Shown here: positions 1 to 8,932 of the stretch, in pieces | Layout: each line of letters begins with the position of its first letter | Numbering within the stretch: position 1 is the stretch's first letter | NCBI RefSeq assembly: GCF_001598435.1 | Contig: NZ_BCYY01000013.1 | Coordinates: forward strand, 1-64,000 | Source of the DNA: Sphingomonas pituitosa NBRC 102491 | Lineage (GTDB): Bacteria > Pseudomonadota > Alphaproteobacteria > Sphingomonadales > Sphingomonadaceae | Direction of reading: 5' to 3' | Length of the DNA: 64,000 nt | Position numbers and translations under genes: made by a program | Notes under the pieces: model-generated | Databases searched by the model: none | Seen by the model: only the letters and a program-made list of their open reading frames with translations | Told to the model about the DNA's origin: nothing

Positions 1-171
1 CCGGCGACCCGCGCCTTTTCGGTGATCTATCTGAAGCAGGGCCGGGTAATCGCGCTCGACTGCGTCAACGCCATGCGGGACTATGTCCAGGGCAAGCGGC
101 TGGTCACCGAGCGGATGGTCGTCGATCCGGCAACGCTTGCCGATCCGGCGGTGGTGCTGAAGGCGCTTTGA
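1..171 (+). CDS. Ferredoxin--NAD(+) reductase family protein, C-terminal fragment
   Basis: The window opens inside this gene. Frame 1 is open from base 1 and ends in TGA at 169-171, giving the last 56 residues. The segment FSVIYLKQGRVIALDCVNA followed by DYVQGKRLV resembles the C-terminal dimerisation/reductase domain of FAD-dependent ferredoxin reductases of the rubredoxin/putidaredoxin reductase type. These pass electrons from NAD(P)H to a small ferredoxin. The FAD and NAD Rossmann domains lie upstream of the window, so the specific partner (for example a cytochrome P450 system) cannot be judged. The downstream enoyl-CoA hydratase is on the same strand after a 57-nt gap. Confidence 0.7.
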   Translation, partial: PATRAFSVIYLKQGRVIALDCVNAMRDYVQGKRLVTERMVVDPATLADPAVVLKAL

Positions 172-228
172 GTTGCGCGCGCCGCGCCGTCCGGGCATCC
201 CTTCTACCAACCAGAAGGAGAATTGAGG

Positions 229-1002
229 ATGTCCGACGCGCCGGTTCTGCTTGCCATGGAGGGCGACGTCGCGGTCGTGCGGCTCAACCGCCCCGATCGG
301 CTGAACGCGCTCACGCCCGACATGCTCGATCTGCTCGCGGCGACGCTACGGCGCGCGGCGGAGGACGGCGCGCGGGCCGTGCTGCTGACGGGCGAAGGGC
401 GCGCCTTCTGCGCCGGTGCGGACCTGACCGCCAGCGTAGGCATGCGCGATTCGGGCGAGGCGCTGCGGCGGCACTATAACCCGGTGATCGAGACCATGGC
501 GGCGCTGCCGATTCCCATCGTCTGCGCGGTGAACGGCGCCGCGGCAGGGGCGGGGGCGTCGATCGCGCTTGCCGCCGACATCGTCGTGATGGCGCAATCG
601 GCCTATCTTCTGCTCGCCTTCGCCAATATCGGCCTGGTGCCGGATGCCGGCGCGACCTGGCTGATCGGGAAGGCTGCAGGACGGGCGCGGCTGCTGGAGA
701 TGGCGCTGCTCGGCGAGCGGATGCCGGCGCAGGAGGCGCTGGAGGCGGGGCTTGTGACGCGGGTGGTGGAGGATGGCGCGCTGGCGCATGTCGCCCACGG
801 CCTGGCGGGCAAGCTGGCGGCGATGCCCACCATCGCGCTGGGGCTGATCCGCAAGCAGGTGGCGGCGGCGCTCTCCGGCACGCTGGCGGAGACGATGGAG
901 ATCGAGGCCGATCACCAGAGCATCGCGTCGAAGACCGAGGATTGCCGCGAGGCGATCTCTGCCTTCCTGGCGAAGCGCGAACCTCAGTTCCGGGGCCGCT
1001 GA
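229..1002 (+). CDS. Enoyl-CoA hydratase/isomerase family protein
   Basis: A 257-residue crotonase-fold protein, the usual length for single-domain enoyl-CoA hydratases. The N-terminal VRLNRPDRLNAL, the oxyanion-hole segment GEGRAFCAGADL near residue 60 and the second oxyanion strand GAAAGAGASIALAADI near residue 100 are family hallmarks. It probably hydrates or isomerises an acyl-CoA double bond in the cytoplasm (beta-oxidation or aromatic-acid catabolism); the substrate is not readable. I chose ATG 229 over the TTG two codons upstream because AGAAGGAG (213-220) sits at proper spacing. The next gene starts directly after the stop codon, so the two are probably co-transcribed. Confidence 0.85.
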   Translation: MSDAPVLLAMEGDVAVVRLNRPDRLNALTPDMLDLLAATLRRAAEDGARAVLLTGEGRAFCAGADLTASVGMRDSGEALRRHYNPVIETMAALPIPIVCAVNGAAAGAGASIALAADIVVMAQSAYLLLAFANIGLVPDAGATWLIGKAAGRARLLEMALLGERMPAQEALEAGLVTRVVEDGALAHVAHGLAGKLAAMPTIALGLIRKQVAAALSGTLAETMEIEADHQSIASKTEDCREAISAFLAKREPQFRGR

Positions 1003-2496
1003 ATGCGGTGGTGGCCGGCCATGGCGGCGCTGGCGCTGGCGGTGCTGGGAAGCGCGCCGGTCCGTGCGCAGATGCCCGCGGTCCGTGACGGTCAGCTGAT
1101 CGTCGACGGCAAGCCCTTCCTGATCCTCGGCGGTGAGCTGGGCAATTCCTCGGCATCGAGCCGGTCCTGGCTCGCCCCGGCCTGGCCGCGGCTGCGGGCG
1201 ATGCACCTCAACACCGTGCTGGCCCCGGTGAGCTGGGAGCTGATCGAGCCGGTCGAGGGGCGGTATGATTTCGCCAGCGTCGACGGGTTGGTCGAGGACG
1301 CCCGGGCGCACGGGCTTCGTCTGGGGCTGTTGTGGTTCGGGGCGTGGAAGAACTCGATGTCCACCTATGTCCCGGCCTGGGTGAAGCGGGACGCACGCCG
1401 CTTCCCGCGTGCGCTGGCCGCCGACGGCACGCCGCAGGAGATCCTGTCCGCCTTCGCGCCCGCGACGCGCGACGCCGATGCGCGGGCTTTCGCCGCGCTG
1501 ATGGCGCATCTCCGCCAGATCGATGGGGAGACGCACACGGTCATCCTGGTGCAGGTGGAGAACGAGATCGGCTTCCTGCCCGACGCCCGCGAGCACGGGC
1601 CGGTCGCCGACGCCGCGTTCGCCCGCTACCCTGGCAGCGAGGAGGCGTTCACCGCCGAGGCCTATGCCCGCTATACCGAGGCCGTCGCGGCGGCGGGCAA
1701 GCGCGCCTATCCGCTGCCGATGTATGTCAACGGCGCCCAGGGGCGGCCCGGGCGCAAGCCGGGCGACTATCCCGCTGGCGGTCCGCTGGTGCACCTGCTG
1801 GTGCCGTGGAAACGCAACGCGCCGTCGATCGATTTCCTCGCGCCCGACATCTACTTCCCCAATTTCGGCGAGATCGCGCGCCGCTATGCCTTGCCCGGCA
1901 ATCCGGTGTTCGTGCCGGAGGCCAACAATGCCGGCGATCCGCGCGCAGCCGCCAATGCATTCTTCGTCTTCGGCGCGCTGAAGGGCATCGGCTTCAGCCC
2001 GTTCTCGATCGATTCGATCGACGCGCCGGGCGCCGCGCGAACCGCAGCGCTCTATGCGATGCTGGACGGCATGATGCCGGTGATCGTTCGCGCGCAGGCG
2101 CAAGGGCGCATCGCAGGCTTCGCCCCGGCGGTGACGTTCGACGGCGCCGTCGATGCCGCGCCGCAGACGGTCACGCTGGGAGACCATGTCTTCACCGTCG
2201 GCTTCATCGATCCATGGACCGCCGCGACCGCGCAGGTGCCGGCGGAGCATGGCGGCATGATCCTGTGGATGGGCGGCGACGACTATCTCGTCGCAGGCAC
2301 CGGCATCACCGTGACGGTTGCGCCGGCGAAGGGAGGGGGGCGGTCCGGGCTGGAGCAGGTCGACGAAGGCCGGTTCGAGGATGGCCGCTTCGTGGCCCTG
2401 CGCCGGCTGAACGGCGACCAGACGCATCAGGGGCGGCACGTCCGCCTGCCGCCGGACGCGATCGGTGTGCAGCGGGTGCGCCTGTACCGCTACTGA
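1003..2496 (+). CDS. Secreted DUF5597 / GH35-like beta-galactosidase-type glycoside hydrolase
   Basis: 497 residues with a clear signal peptide (RWWPAMAALALAVLGSAPVRA, cleavage near residue 22). The mature part begins with PFLILGGELGNSS and contains APVSWELIEPVEGRYDF and VQVENEIGF. This is the arrangement of the GH35/GH42-like TIM barrel, with the acid/base Glu in the NEIG motif. The C-terminal half matches the DUF5597 accessory module typical of this class. It probably removes a terminal galactose or related sugar from oligosaccharides in the periplasm. ATG 1003 directly follows the TGA of the enoyl-CoA hydratase. The substrate is not known, and the neighbours do not form a polysaccharide-utilisation cluster. 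Confidence 0.8.
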   Translation: MRWWPAMAALALAVLGSAPVRAQMPAVRDGQLIVDGKPFLILGGELGNSSASSRSWLAPAWPRLRAMHLNTVLAPVSWELIEPVEGRYDFASVDGLVEDARAHGLRLGLLWFGAWKNSMSTYVPAWVKRDARRFPRALAADGTPQEILSAFAPATRDADARAFAALMAHLRQIDGETHTVILVQVENEIGFLPDAREHGPVADAAFARYPGSEEAFTAEAYARYTEAVAAAGKRAYPLPMYVNGAQGRPGRKPGDYPAGGPLVHLLVPWKRNAPSIDFLAPDIYFPNFGEIARRYALPGNPVFVPEANNAGDPRAAANAFFVFGALKGIGFSPFSIDSIDAPGAARTAALYAMLDGMMPVIVRAQAQGRIAGFAPAVTFDGAVDAAPQTVTLGDHVFTVGFIDPWTAATAQVPAEHGGMILWMGGDDYLVAGTGITVTVAPAKGGGRSGLEQVDEGRFEDGRFVALRRLNGDQTHQGRHVRLPPDAIGVQRVRLYRY

Positions 2497-2539
2497 GACC
2501 GCACGCCACGAAATCGGTTCTCGGGCGTTACGAGGGCCT

Positions 2540-3382
2540 ATGCAGACGCTCTGGTTCATCACCAACCCGAATTCCGGCACGACCTCCGCGGCGAAGTGCG
2601 AGGCGATGGAAGCGGTGTTCGAGGAGCGCGGGCTTGCCCTTGCCGGGCGCACGCGCTTCCCCGCGGATCCGCTGCCGGAGGGCGCTGCGCTCGATGCGGC
2701 CGGCGTGGACACGGTGGTGCTGTTCGCCGGCGACGGGACGATCAACGCGGCGCTGCGGGCGCTGGCGGACTGGCGAGGGGCGTTCCTGATCCTTCCCGGC
2801 GGCACGATGAACCTGCTCGCCAAGGCGCTGCATGACGAGACCGATCCCCACAAGATCCTCCACGCCGCGCATGCCTGCGATCGGCGTGTGGCGCTGCCCT
2901 ACATCGTTGCCGGCGAGCACCGCGCCTTTGTCGGCCTGATCCTGGGGCCGGCGGCCAGCTGGTTCCGCGCGCGCGAGGTGGTGCGCAAGGGGCGCTTCGG
3001 CAGGCTGCTCGGGGCGGTGCGGGGCGCGTGGCGGGCAACCTTCCACCGGCGCGGCATCCGGATCGACGGCGCGCAGGGACTTGGCGATCGCTACCAGGCG
3101 GTGTTCGTCACGCCGGCGCTCGACGGCCTGGAGCTGGCCGCCGTGGACGCCCGTGACTGGGGATCGATCGCGCAGCTCGGCTGGGAGTGGGTGACCGGCG
3201 ACTGGGTCGCCGCGCGCGCGGTCACCGAGGGGCGCACCGAACAGCTGCGGCTGGGCGAGCGCAGGCCGGTGCTCGCCCTGTTCGACGGCGAGCCCGAGAC
3301 GCTGGCCCCCGGCACCACCATTCGCGCGGGGCGGAGCCTCGAAACCTTCATCGCCACCCGCCAGGAGGCCCCGGCCGCATGA
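2540..3382 (+). CDS. Diacylglycerol kinase family lipid kinase
   Basis: A 280-residue protein opening with WFITNPNSG, then the nucleotide-binding GDGTINAAL (around residue 65) and PGGTMNLLA. These are the signature motifs of the DAGK catalytic domain (DgkB/YegS/LCB5 superfamily). It likely phosphorylates a lipid such as diacylglycerol or a sphingoid base; the latter is attractive in a sphingolipid-making sphingomonad but is inference. ATG 2540 follows a GAGGG-like ribosome site; longer upstream frames lack family similarity. It overlaps the following metallophosphoesterase by four bases (ATGA), so the two are probably translationally coupled. Confidence 0.8.
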   Translation: MQTLWFITNPNSGTTSAAKCEAMEAVFEERGLALAGRTRFPADPLPEGAALDAAGVDTVVLFAGDGTINAALRALADWRGAFLILPGGTMNLLAKALHDETDPHKILHAAHACDRRVALPYIVAGEHRAFVGLILGPAASWFRAREVVRKGRFGRLLGAVRGAWRATFHRRGIRIDGAQGLGDRYQAVFVTPALDGLELAAVDARDWGSIAQLGWEWVTGDWVAARAVTEGRTEQLRLGERRPVLALFDGEPETLAPGTTIRAGRSLETFIATRQEAPAA

Positions 3383-4125
3383 CCCGTTTCTTTCATGTCA
3401 GCGACGTCCATTTCGGCCGCGAGAACCGCGAAGCGGTCGACTGGTTCGATGCCCGGGTGCGGGAGGAGAAGCCCGCGGCAGTGATCATGACCGGCGACCT
3501 GACCATGCGCGCGCGGGCAACGGAGTTCGCCGCCGCCGCCGAATGGCTGGAGGGGCTGGGCGTGCCGGTCACGGTGGAAGTGGGCAATCACGACCTGCCC
3601 TATTTCAACCCCCTGGCCCGGCTGGCCATGCCCTATCGCCGCTACCGCGCGCTGGAACGCATGATCGAACGCCCGCTCGACATTCGCGGCGTGTCGATCG
3701 TGCCGCTGAAGACCACCGCACGCTTCCAGTTCCGTACCAACTGGTCGAAGGGCCATGTGAGCACGCACGCCCTGCAGAAGTCGCTGGCGCTGGCGGAGGC
3801 GGTGCCCACCGGCGATCTAGTGTTCGTCGCTGCGCATCATCCGCTGGTCGAGGCCGGCACGCGCGCCACCTCGCGCACCCGCGGCGGGCGACGGGCGCTC
3901 GAGGCGCTGGCACAGGCAGGCGCGCATGCGGTGTTGAGCGGCCACGTCCATGACCCGTTCGACATCGAGCACCGGGTCGGCGACCGTGCGGTGCGGCTGA
4001 TCGGGGCGGGCACGCTTTCGGAGCGCACGCGGGACCAGCCGCCCTCGTTCAACGAGATCACCGTCGAGGGGGAGAGCTTCTCTACCCGCGCCCGGTTCCT
4101 CGGCGAAGCAAGCATCGCCCTTTAA
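3379..4125 (+). CDS. Calcineurin-like metallophosphoesterase
   Basis: 248 residues with the full set of dinuclear-metal motifs: HVSDVHFG (D-x-H) at residues 5-12, GDLTMR, GNHDLPYF, AAHHPL and GHVHDPF. It belongs to the 3',5'-cAMP phosphodiesterase/UshA-like branch and probably hydrolyses a phosphodiester or phosphomonoester. There is no signal peptide. Its ATG overlaps the lipid-kinase TGA (ATGA), which suggests a kinase/phosphatase pair acting on a common lipid or nucleotide pool; that link is inference. The stop at 4123-4125 is followed by about 90 nt with no clear terminator before the convergent DUF1501 gene. Confidence 0.85.
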   Translation: MTRFFHVSDVHFGRENREAVDWFDARVREEKPAAVIMTGDLTMRARATEFAAAAEWLEGLGVPVTVEVGNHDLPYFNPLARLAMPYRRYRALERMIERPLDIRGVSIVPLKTTARFQFRTNWSKGHVSTHALQKSLALAEAVPTGDLVFVAAHHPLVEAGTRATSRTRGGRRALEALAQAGAHAVLSGHVHDPFDIEHRVGDRAVRLIGAGTLSERTRDQPPSFNEITVEGESFSTRARFLGEASIAL

Positions 4126-4214
4126 AGCGTTTTCACCCTGGGCGAAGACGCTCTGGCTGTTTGGATGCCGCATTTTCCGAGCCGTTGACCGTAAATGGTC
4201 AACTGGAAATTGCG

Positions 4215-5576
4215 CTAGCGCCGGAACAGCGGCAGCGGACCCCGCCCCGCGGTGGACCAGGTCGACCAGTTCGGGAAGACATAGGGCATGTCCGCATCGC
4301 TTACGCCGTGCCAGCGTGCGATCGCGCCGAGATATTCCTCCTGCGCCACGCCGGGGATGAACCGCCCCTCGCGCGTGATGTCGTCGGCGCCGCCCAGCAC
4401 CGGATCGGGATAGGTCCCGAAGATGCCGCCCTTGGCGACATCGCCGCCCATCACCAGGTGGTTGTTGCCCCAGGCATGGTCCGTGCCGTTCTGGGCGTTG
4501 CCGGCATAGGTGCGGCCGAAGTCGCTCATGGTGAAGGTCGTCACGTTCGCGCCAAGGCCAAGGGCCTGCATCGCGCGGTGGAAGGCGGCCATTGCCTCGG
4601 CAAGTACGCCCAGTTGGCCCGCATGCGGGCCCGCCGTCGGCGCGCGGGCCTGGATCTGGTTTGCGTGGTAATCGAACCCGCCCATGCTGACCAGGAAGCT
4701 CTGCCGGTTGTGCCCGAGGGAGCCGCGCGCCTCGATCATTCGCGCTGCGCCAAGCAACTGATTCGCAATATCACTCGTCAGCGGCTTGCCGGCAGAGTCG
4801 ACAAAATAGCGGCTGACGCTGCTCGGGCCCGACAACAGGCTGTTGGCCAGCGCGGCCTGATCGAAGGTGTCGCGCAATGTGTTGGCGGTCGCGCTCATGA
4901 TCGGCCCGTCCTCGCTGGCGGCCATTGCGGCGACTGCGAGATTTTTCGCGGTGTCACGCTCATTATACCCGATGCGGCTGGGCAGACCGGAGGCAGGCAC
5001 CACGAGCGGCACGGTCTGCCTCCCGATCACGGCAAGCGTCGAACCGCTCAGCGAGATCAAGGGGGGCAGGCGGCCGCCCGGCATGCGATCGGCGATCCGG
5101 CCGAGAAACCCGTCGCTGGCCGTATCCCGGGCACGAAGGCCCTGCCAATGGGCCTGCTCGTCCGCGTGACTCATCAGATTGCCAGGGCGCAGGTCGGGTC
5201 GCGACTGATAGGTCTGCTTGTTCAGCGGTGCGAACAGCGTGCCGGTGTTCAGGACCAGCGACAGCGCGCCTTCGTCCCATATCGGGCGCAGCGCCGCCAT
5301 CGCAGGGTGCAGGGCGTAGCTGCTGTTCGTCAGCGGCGTCAGCGTGTTGCGCGGCAGCGCAATGGCGCCGCGCGCAGCCTCATAGGCGACGTGGCGGGCA
5401 TCGGTGGGCACCACCATGTTCCATCCGTCGTTGCCGCCGTAGAGGAAGATGCCCACCATCGCCCGGTATCCGCCGCTGGGCGCTGCGATCGCAGCGGTGC
5501 GGCCGAGCTGCGCCATGGCGGCAAGAGCGCCGGTGCCGGCCGTCAGCCGGACGAAATCGCGTCGGGAAAGCGTCAT
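4215..5576 (-). CDS. DUF1501 domain-containing secreted protein
   Basis: 453 residues starting MTLSRRDFVRLTAGTGALAA, a twin-arginine (Tat) leader. The body has the DUF1501 hallmarks: GIFLYGGNDGWNM near residue 40, an STTT-like glycine-rich centre, and DFGRT plus DHAWGNNHLVMGG near the C-terminus. The last two resemble metal-binding loops of the alkaline-phosphatase/sulfatase superfamily. Function is unknown; members are exported and nearly always occur beside a DUF1800 gene, as here. ATG 5576 has AAGGAA upstream, and only 12 nt separate it from the DUF1800 stop, so the two form one operon. Confidence 0.85.
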   Translation of the reverse strand: MTLSRRDFVRLTAGTGALAAMAQLGRTAAIAAPSGGYRAMVGIFLYGGNDGWNMVVPTDARHVAYEAARGAIALPRNTLTPLTNSSYALHPAMAALRPIWDEGALSLVLNTGTLFAPLNKQTYQSRPDLRPGNLMSHADEQAHWQGLRARDTASDGFLGRIADRMPGGRLPPLISLSGSTLAVIGRQTVPLVVPASGLPSRIGYNERDTAKNLAVAAMAASEDGPIMSATANTLRDTFDQAALANSLLSGPSSVSRYFVDSAGKPLTSDIANQLLGAARMIEARGSLGHNRQSFLVSMGGFDYHANQIQARAPTAGPHAGQLGVLAEAMAAFHRAMQALGLGANVTTFTMSDFGRTYAGNAQNGTDHAWGNNHLVMGGDVAKGGIFGTYPDPVLGGADDITREGRFIPGVAQEEYLGAIARWHGVSDADMPYVFPNWSTWSTAGRGPLPLFRR

Positions 5577-5588
5577 CGGATCGGTTCC

Positions 5589-7277
5589 TTACCGGTCGAC
5601 CAGGAATTTGGGGCTAGTGGAGGCGAGGTACAGCAGGAGCTTGGCGCGCTTCCGGGCGCGGGTGCGGGCATCCTTGTCGGTGATGGCCAGCGCGGCGTTG
5701 CGTAGCGTGACGCGCTGGGCTGGCGTAATGCTATTGCCTAGCAACAACACATCAACCGCCGCGATCATCGCTTCCACATTGTCGCCAAACGACTCCCAGG
5801 TCGCCCAGGCGAACCTGGTGCCCGAGGCAGCGCCGAGACCGACGGGCGCGTTGAACTCGGTCACCGAGGATTCCGTGCGGACCGTCCAGTCATACATCAT
5901 GTTGTGCAGGCGCATGACGGTGCTGCTGTTGAGCAGTTTCGACGCCGGATTGTACAAGGTGTTGCTGCCCTGCAGCGGATAGTCGATGGGATAGAAATTG
6001 AACACCGAAGGCGCGCGCATCACCGGCTGGCCAAGGCCCGTGTCGCGCCCGGCGAAGGCATAGCCGTCCGTCGTGATCCCGATCGCACGGGCAAGGCTGA
6101 CCATGGCGAGCACGGGCTCCTTCAGCTTGCCGCGGTCGGCGCGCGGGGCAGTGCGCGCCTCGGGATCGGTGAGGATCGCGTGCACCACTGCCTTGAGGTC
6201 GCCGCGGACGCCTTGGCCGTTGTTCGCGAACACGGCGGCAACACGCCCGACATAGCCGGGGCTGGGATTTGCTGTCACCAGATGGACGATCAGGTGGCGC
6301 GACACGAACGGCGCAGTGGAGGGGTGGTTGAACGCCGCGTCCACCACGGCATCCACGCTCGCTGCCGGGCTTGCGCCGGCCGGAACGCGGGTGCCGAGGA
6401 ACCGCTTTTCATCGGCGTCGTAGCGATCCGGCAAGGCGATCATGGGCTTCACGTCGTCGCCGGCCTGGGTGTCGTAGATCGAGGCATTGCCGATCTTGGC
6501 GCGATCCCAGCCGGTGAGCGCACGCGCGACGCCGCGAATGTCGTCGGGCCCGTAATTGGGGATGGTACCGCCGCTCGCATCACGGCGCGGCGTTCCATTC
6601 GGGTAGAGCTGATTGGGTCCCATCGAGAACAGCTGGAGCAGTTCGCGGGCGTAGTTTTCGGACGGCGCGGCTTTGCTGCTGCCCGCCATGTTCAGATACA
6701 GCCCCATATAGGGGGAAAGCGTCACGGCCTTCAGCAGCGTGCGGTAGTTACCGAAGGCGTTGTCCAAGAACAGCTGGTTGAACGCGGCCATGCCGGCGGC
6801 CGAACGTACTTCTGCCTCCGAGGCGACGATCATCTGCGCCAGCGCGAACGCCACCCGCTGGCGCAACTGGTCCGGCGCGGAAACGGCGTTGGCGTAGAAG
6901 CGCATCGCTACCGCGGTCCGGCTGAAATAGCGGTGCGAGCAGGTCGCATCCTTGCAAAAATCGGATCGCCGCGCCACCGCAAGGTCGGCATAGGTGCTGC
7001 CGCGTGCGCCGAACTGCTCGTTGAGCCAGCCTTCCGTCCCCAGCTTGGAGATCTGCTGCAGAACCTCCGGCGTGGGCCCGAAGGTCGTTTGCCGTGCGAG
7101 GCGAATGCCGTCCGTCACCTGGGATTGCGCCGGGGAAAGCCCGGCGTTGGCGGCGGTCAGATCGACCAGTCCGCTGGTCATCCGGCTGTCCGCCAGATTC
7201 ATGTTGCTGCTGCCGCCGTCGCAAGCCGACAGCAGGCCCGCCGCGCCAAGCGCAGCCGCCGTCCATATCCGTCGCAT
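5589..7277 (-). CDS. DUF1800 domain-containing lipoprotein
   Basis: 562 residues. The N-terminus MRRIWTAAALGAAGLLSAC is a lipoprotein signal with lipobox LSAC (Cys19), so the protein is probably membrane-anchored on the periplasmic side. DUF1800 features are visible: RLARQTTFGPTPEVL near residue 50, NFYPIDYP and ARELLQLFSMG in the centre, and KLLLYLASTSPKFLVDR at the end. I chose ATG 7277 over a TTG-led extension because GGGGAA lies just upstream and the lipoprotein signal starts there. It is the first gene of a two-gene unit with DUF1501; the pair is common in bacteria but biochemically uncharacterised. Confidence 0.85.
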   Translation of the reverse strand: MRRIWTAAALGAAGLLSACDGGSSNMNLADSRMTSGLVDLTAANAGLSPAQSQVTDGIRLARQTTFGPTPEVLQQISKLGTEGWLNEQFGARGSTYADLAVARRSDFCKDATCSHRYFSRTAVAMRFYANAVSAPDQLRQRVAFALAQMIVASEAEVRSAAGMAAFNQLFLDNAFGNYRTLLKAVTLSPYMGLYLNMAGSSKAAPSENYARELLQLFSMGPNQLYPNGTPRRDASGGTIPNYGPDDIRGVARALTGWDRAKIGNASIYDTQAGDDVKPMIALPDRYDADEKRFLGTRVPAGASPAASVDAVVDAAFNHPSTAPFVSRHLIVHLVTANPSPGYVGRVAAVFANNGQGVRGDLKAVVHAILTDPEARTAPRADRGKLKEPVLAMVSLARAIGITTDGYAFAGRDTGLGQPVMRAPSVFNFYPIDYPLQGSNTLYNPASKLLNSSTVMRLHNMMYDWTVRTESSVTEFNAPVGLGAASGTRFAWATWESFGDNVEAMIAAVDVLLLGNSITPAQRVTLRNAALAITDKDARTRARKRAKLLLYLASTSPKFLVDR

Positions 7278-7694
7278 GTCTGAATTCCCCGCCCGCAGGT
7301 TGTGCCGCGTTGCACCCAAGCTTTACGGGAAAGGAAATTTTTAAGGAAGGCCTGTCCCAGAGCGGGATGATCTTCATCAATGTGCAAGATGACGGATTGA
7401 CGGGGATCGTTACGGTTCCGGTCTAACCGTCACTGCGATCGACCGGTTGCGCAGTGCGGCAGTTACCGTGGAACCAATGCCTCTCGAAAGCATCTTGGAC
7501 GGCAATTGACCGGCTCCCTCGCAGCCAAGGCTCGGGGCGGGTGATTTCCACCGACCTCGGCGCGCGTGTGCACTGCACCATTTTGGGTAGCGCAACAGGA
7601 TGCCGTTCGCAATCGCGTGCCCGCGCGATGCTGGTGCGATGCGCGCAAGCGTCGACTTCCGGGCTGATGCTGGCCGGCCCTGGTGCCGGCAACG
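7278..7694. other. Intergenic region, promoter side of the DUF1800 operon
   Basis: About 417 bases with no convincing gene. Several open frames exist here but lack ribosome sites and recognisable content. The right edge is the terminator of rpsI; the left edge must carry the leftward promoter for DUF1800-DUF1501. An A+T-richer patch near 7325-7400 is the best place for that promoter, but I cannot assign -35/-10 boxes with confidence. Confidence 0.4.
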
Positions 7695-7726
7695 AAAAAG
7701 GGCGGCCCGTTGCCGGACCGCCCCTT
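7695..7726 (-). terminator. Rho-independent terminator after rpsI
   Basis: On the minus strand a 13-bp GC-rich stem (two G-U pairs) with a GCAA tetraloop is followed by TTTTTCG. It lies 25 nt past the rpsI stop, as expected for the end of the rplM-rpsI transcript. Confidence 0.8.
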
Positions 7727-7750
7727 GTTCCTTGGCCGAAGCCGAGACGC

Positions 7751-8317
7751 TTAGCGCTTCGAGAACTGGAAGCTACGACGGGCCTTCGCCTTGCCGTACT
7801 TCTTACGCTCGACGGCGCGGCTGTCGCGGGTCAGGAAGCCGGCCTTCTTCACCGGGGCACGCAGCACCGGCTCATACTTGGTCAGCGCCTGCGAGATGCC
7901 GTGCTTCACGGCACCGGCCTGGCCCGAGAGACCGCCGCCCTTGACGGTGCAGATCACGTCATACTGGCCCTCACGCTCGGCGACACCGAACGGCTGGTTG
8001 ATGACGAGACGCAGCGTCGGACGCGCGAAATAGATTTCCTGGTCACGACCGTTGATCGTGATCTTGCCGGTGCCGGGCTTCAGCCACACGCGGGCAACGG
8101 CGTCCTTACGACGGCCGGTGGCATAGGCGCGGCCATACTGGTCCAGCTCCTGCGGGCGCAGCGGCATGGTCGGGGCGGCCGGCTCGGCGATTTCGCCGGC
8201 CAGATAGGCCTCGGCAGCGGCGGCAGCCGGAGCGGCGGCCTGGCCTTCGGTCGGCGCGGCGGCCGGCTGGCCGAGCGCTGCACCCAGGTCGGAAAGCGAC
8301 TGGCGGTTGTCAGACAT
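7751..8317 (-). CDS. rpsI: 30S ribosomal protein S9
   Basis: 188 residues. The conserved S9 core starts near residue 60 ([18 protein letters not shown]) and runs through [14 protein letters not shown] to the basic tail [11 protein letters not shown], whose last residues reach the ribosomal P-site. About 58 residues at the N-terminus are Ala/Pro-rich and poorly conserved; such leaders occur in alphaproteobacterial S9, but this one is long. The ATG (8317-8315) shares one base with the rplM TAA (TAATG), so the two are co-transcribed and translationally coupled. Confidence 0.97.
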   Translation of the reverse strand: MSDNRQSLSDLGAALGQPAAAPTEGQAAAPAAAAAEAYLAGEIAEPAAPTMPLRPQELDQYGRAYATGRRKDAVARVWLKPGTGKITINGRDQEIYFARPTLRLVINQPFGVAEREGQYDVICTVKGGGLSGQAGAVKHGISQALTKYEPVLRAPVKKAGFLTRDSRAVERKKYGKAKARRSFQFSKR

Positions 8318-8796
8318 TATGCACCCACCTTGTTCTTGCGGCTCATGCCGGCGATGTCGAGAACCTCGGGGTTCTGGGCTTCATGCGGATGCTCCGAACC
8401 GGCGAAGATGCGCAGGTTGCGCATCTGCTGGCGGCCGAGCGGGCCGCGCGGGATCATGCGCTCCACGGCCTTCTCCAGAACGCGCTCCGGGAAGCGGCCC
8501 TCGAGAACCTTGGCAGCGGTGACGCCCTTGATGCCGCCTGCGTAGCCGGTGTGCTTGTAGTACACCTTCTGGCCGAGCTTCTTGCCGGTGAAACGGATCT
8601 TGTCCGCGTTGATGACGATGACATTGTCACCGCAATCGACGTGCGGGGTGAAGCTGGTCTTGTGCTTGCCGCGCAGGACGTTGGCGATCACCACCGCGGC
8701 ACGACCGACGACAAGCCCTTCGGCGTCGACGATGTGCCACTTCTTCTCCACCTCGGCCGGCTTCGCCGACTTGGTGGTCTTCATCAGCGCCTTCAT
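8317..8796 (-). CDS. rplM: 50S ribosomal protein L13
   Basis: 159 residues with L13 hallmarks: [20 protein letters not shown] at the start, [16 protein letters not shown] in the middle, and [20 protein letters not shown] near the end. ATG 8796 is preferred over ATG 8784; AAAGG lies about ten bases upstream and the MKALMKTTK start fits family members as I know them. A far-upstream in-frame start would run through the intergenic region and is rejected. A TTGACT hexamer at 8889-8884 (minus) could be part of the promoter. Confidence 0.96.
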   Translation of the reverse strand: MKALMKTTKSAKPAEVEKKWHIVDAEGLVVGRAAVVIANVLRGKHKTSFTPHVDCGDNVIVINADKIRFTGKKLGQKVYYKHTGYAGGIKGVTAAKVLEGRFPERVLEKAVERMIPRGPLGRQQMRNLRIFAGSEHPHEAQNPEVLDIAGMSRKNKVGA

Positions 8797-8907
8797 GGCC
8801 TGTGACCTTTCGCGTAGGAAATGCATTCGCGCCACCGTTGCCGGCAGCGCGATTGATGCCCCTCTGACGATATGGGCCCCGAAAGTCAAGAAATGCGTGG
8901 GTTTGCT

Positions 8908-8929
8908 GACGGGTAAAATAATACCCGTC
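8908..8929. repeat. Palindrome between cutA and rplM
   Basis: GACGGGTA and TACCCGTC form a perfect 8-bp inverted repeat around AAATAA. It begins just past the cutA stop codon and about 110 nt before the rplM start. It could be a weak cutA terminator (no T-tract follows on the minus strand) or a regulatory site for the ribosomal operon. The sequence does not decide between them. Confidence 0.5.
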
Positions 8930-8932
8930 GGT

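Noticed and set aside
346..2853. 835-codon minus-strand frame
   Set aside because: It is a shadow of the enoyl-CoA hydratase, glycosidase and lipid-kinase genes; no domain could be seen in it.
4161..7283. Two long plus-strand frames opposite DUF1501 and DUF1800
   Set aside because: They are antisense to two well-supported genes; His/Arg/Gln-rich shadow composition.
7380..7440. EcfG-like promoter for DUF1800 (GGAAC on the minus strand)
   Set aside because: No CGTT-type -10 element at a 16-17 nt spacing was found.
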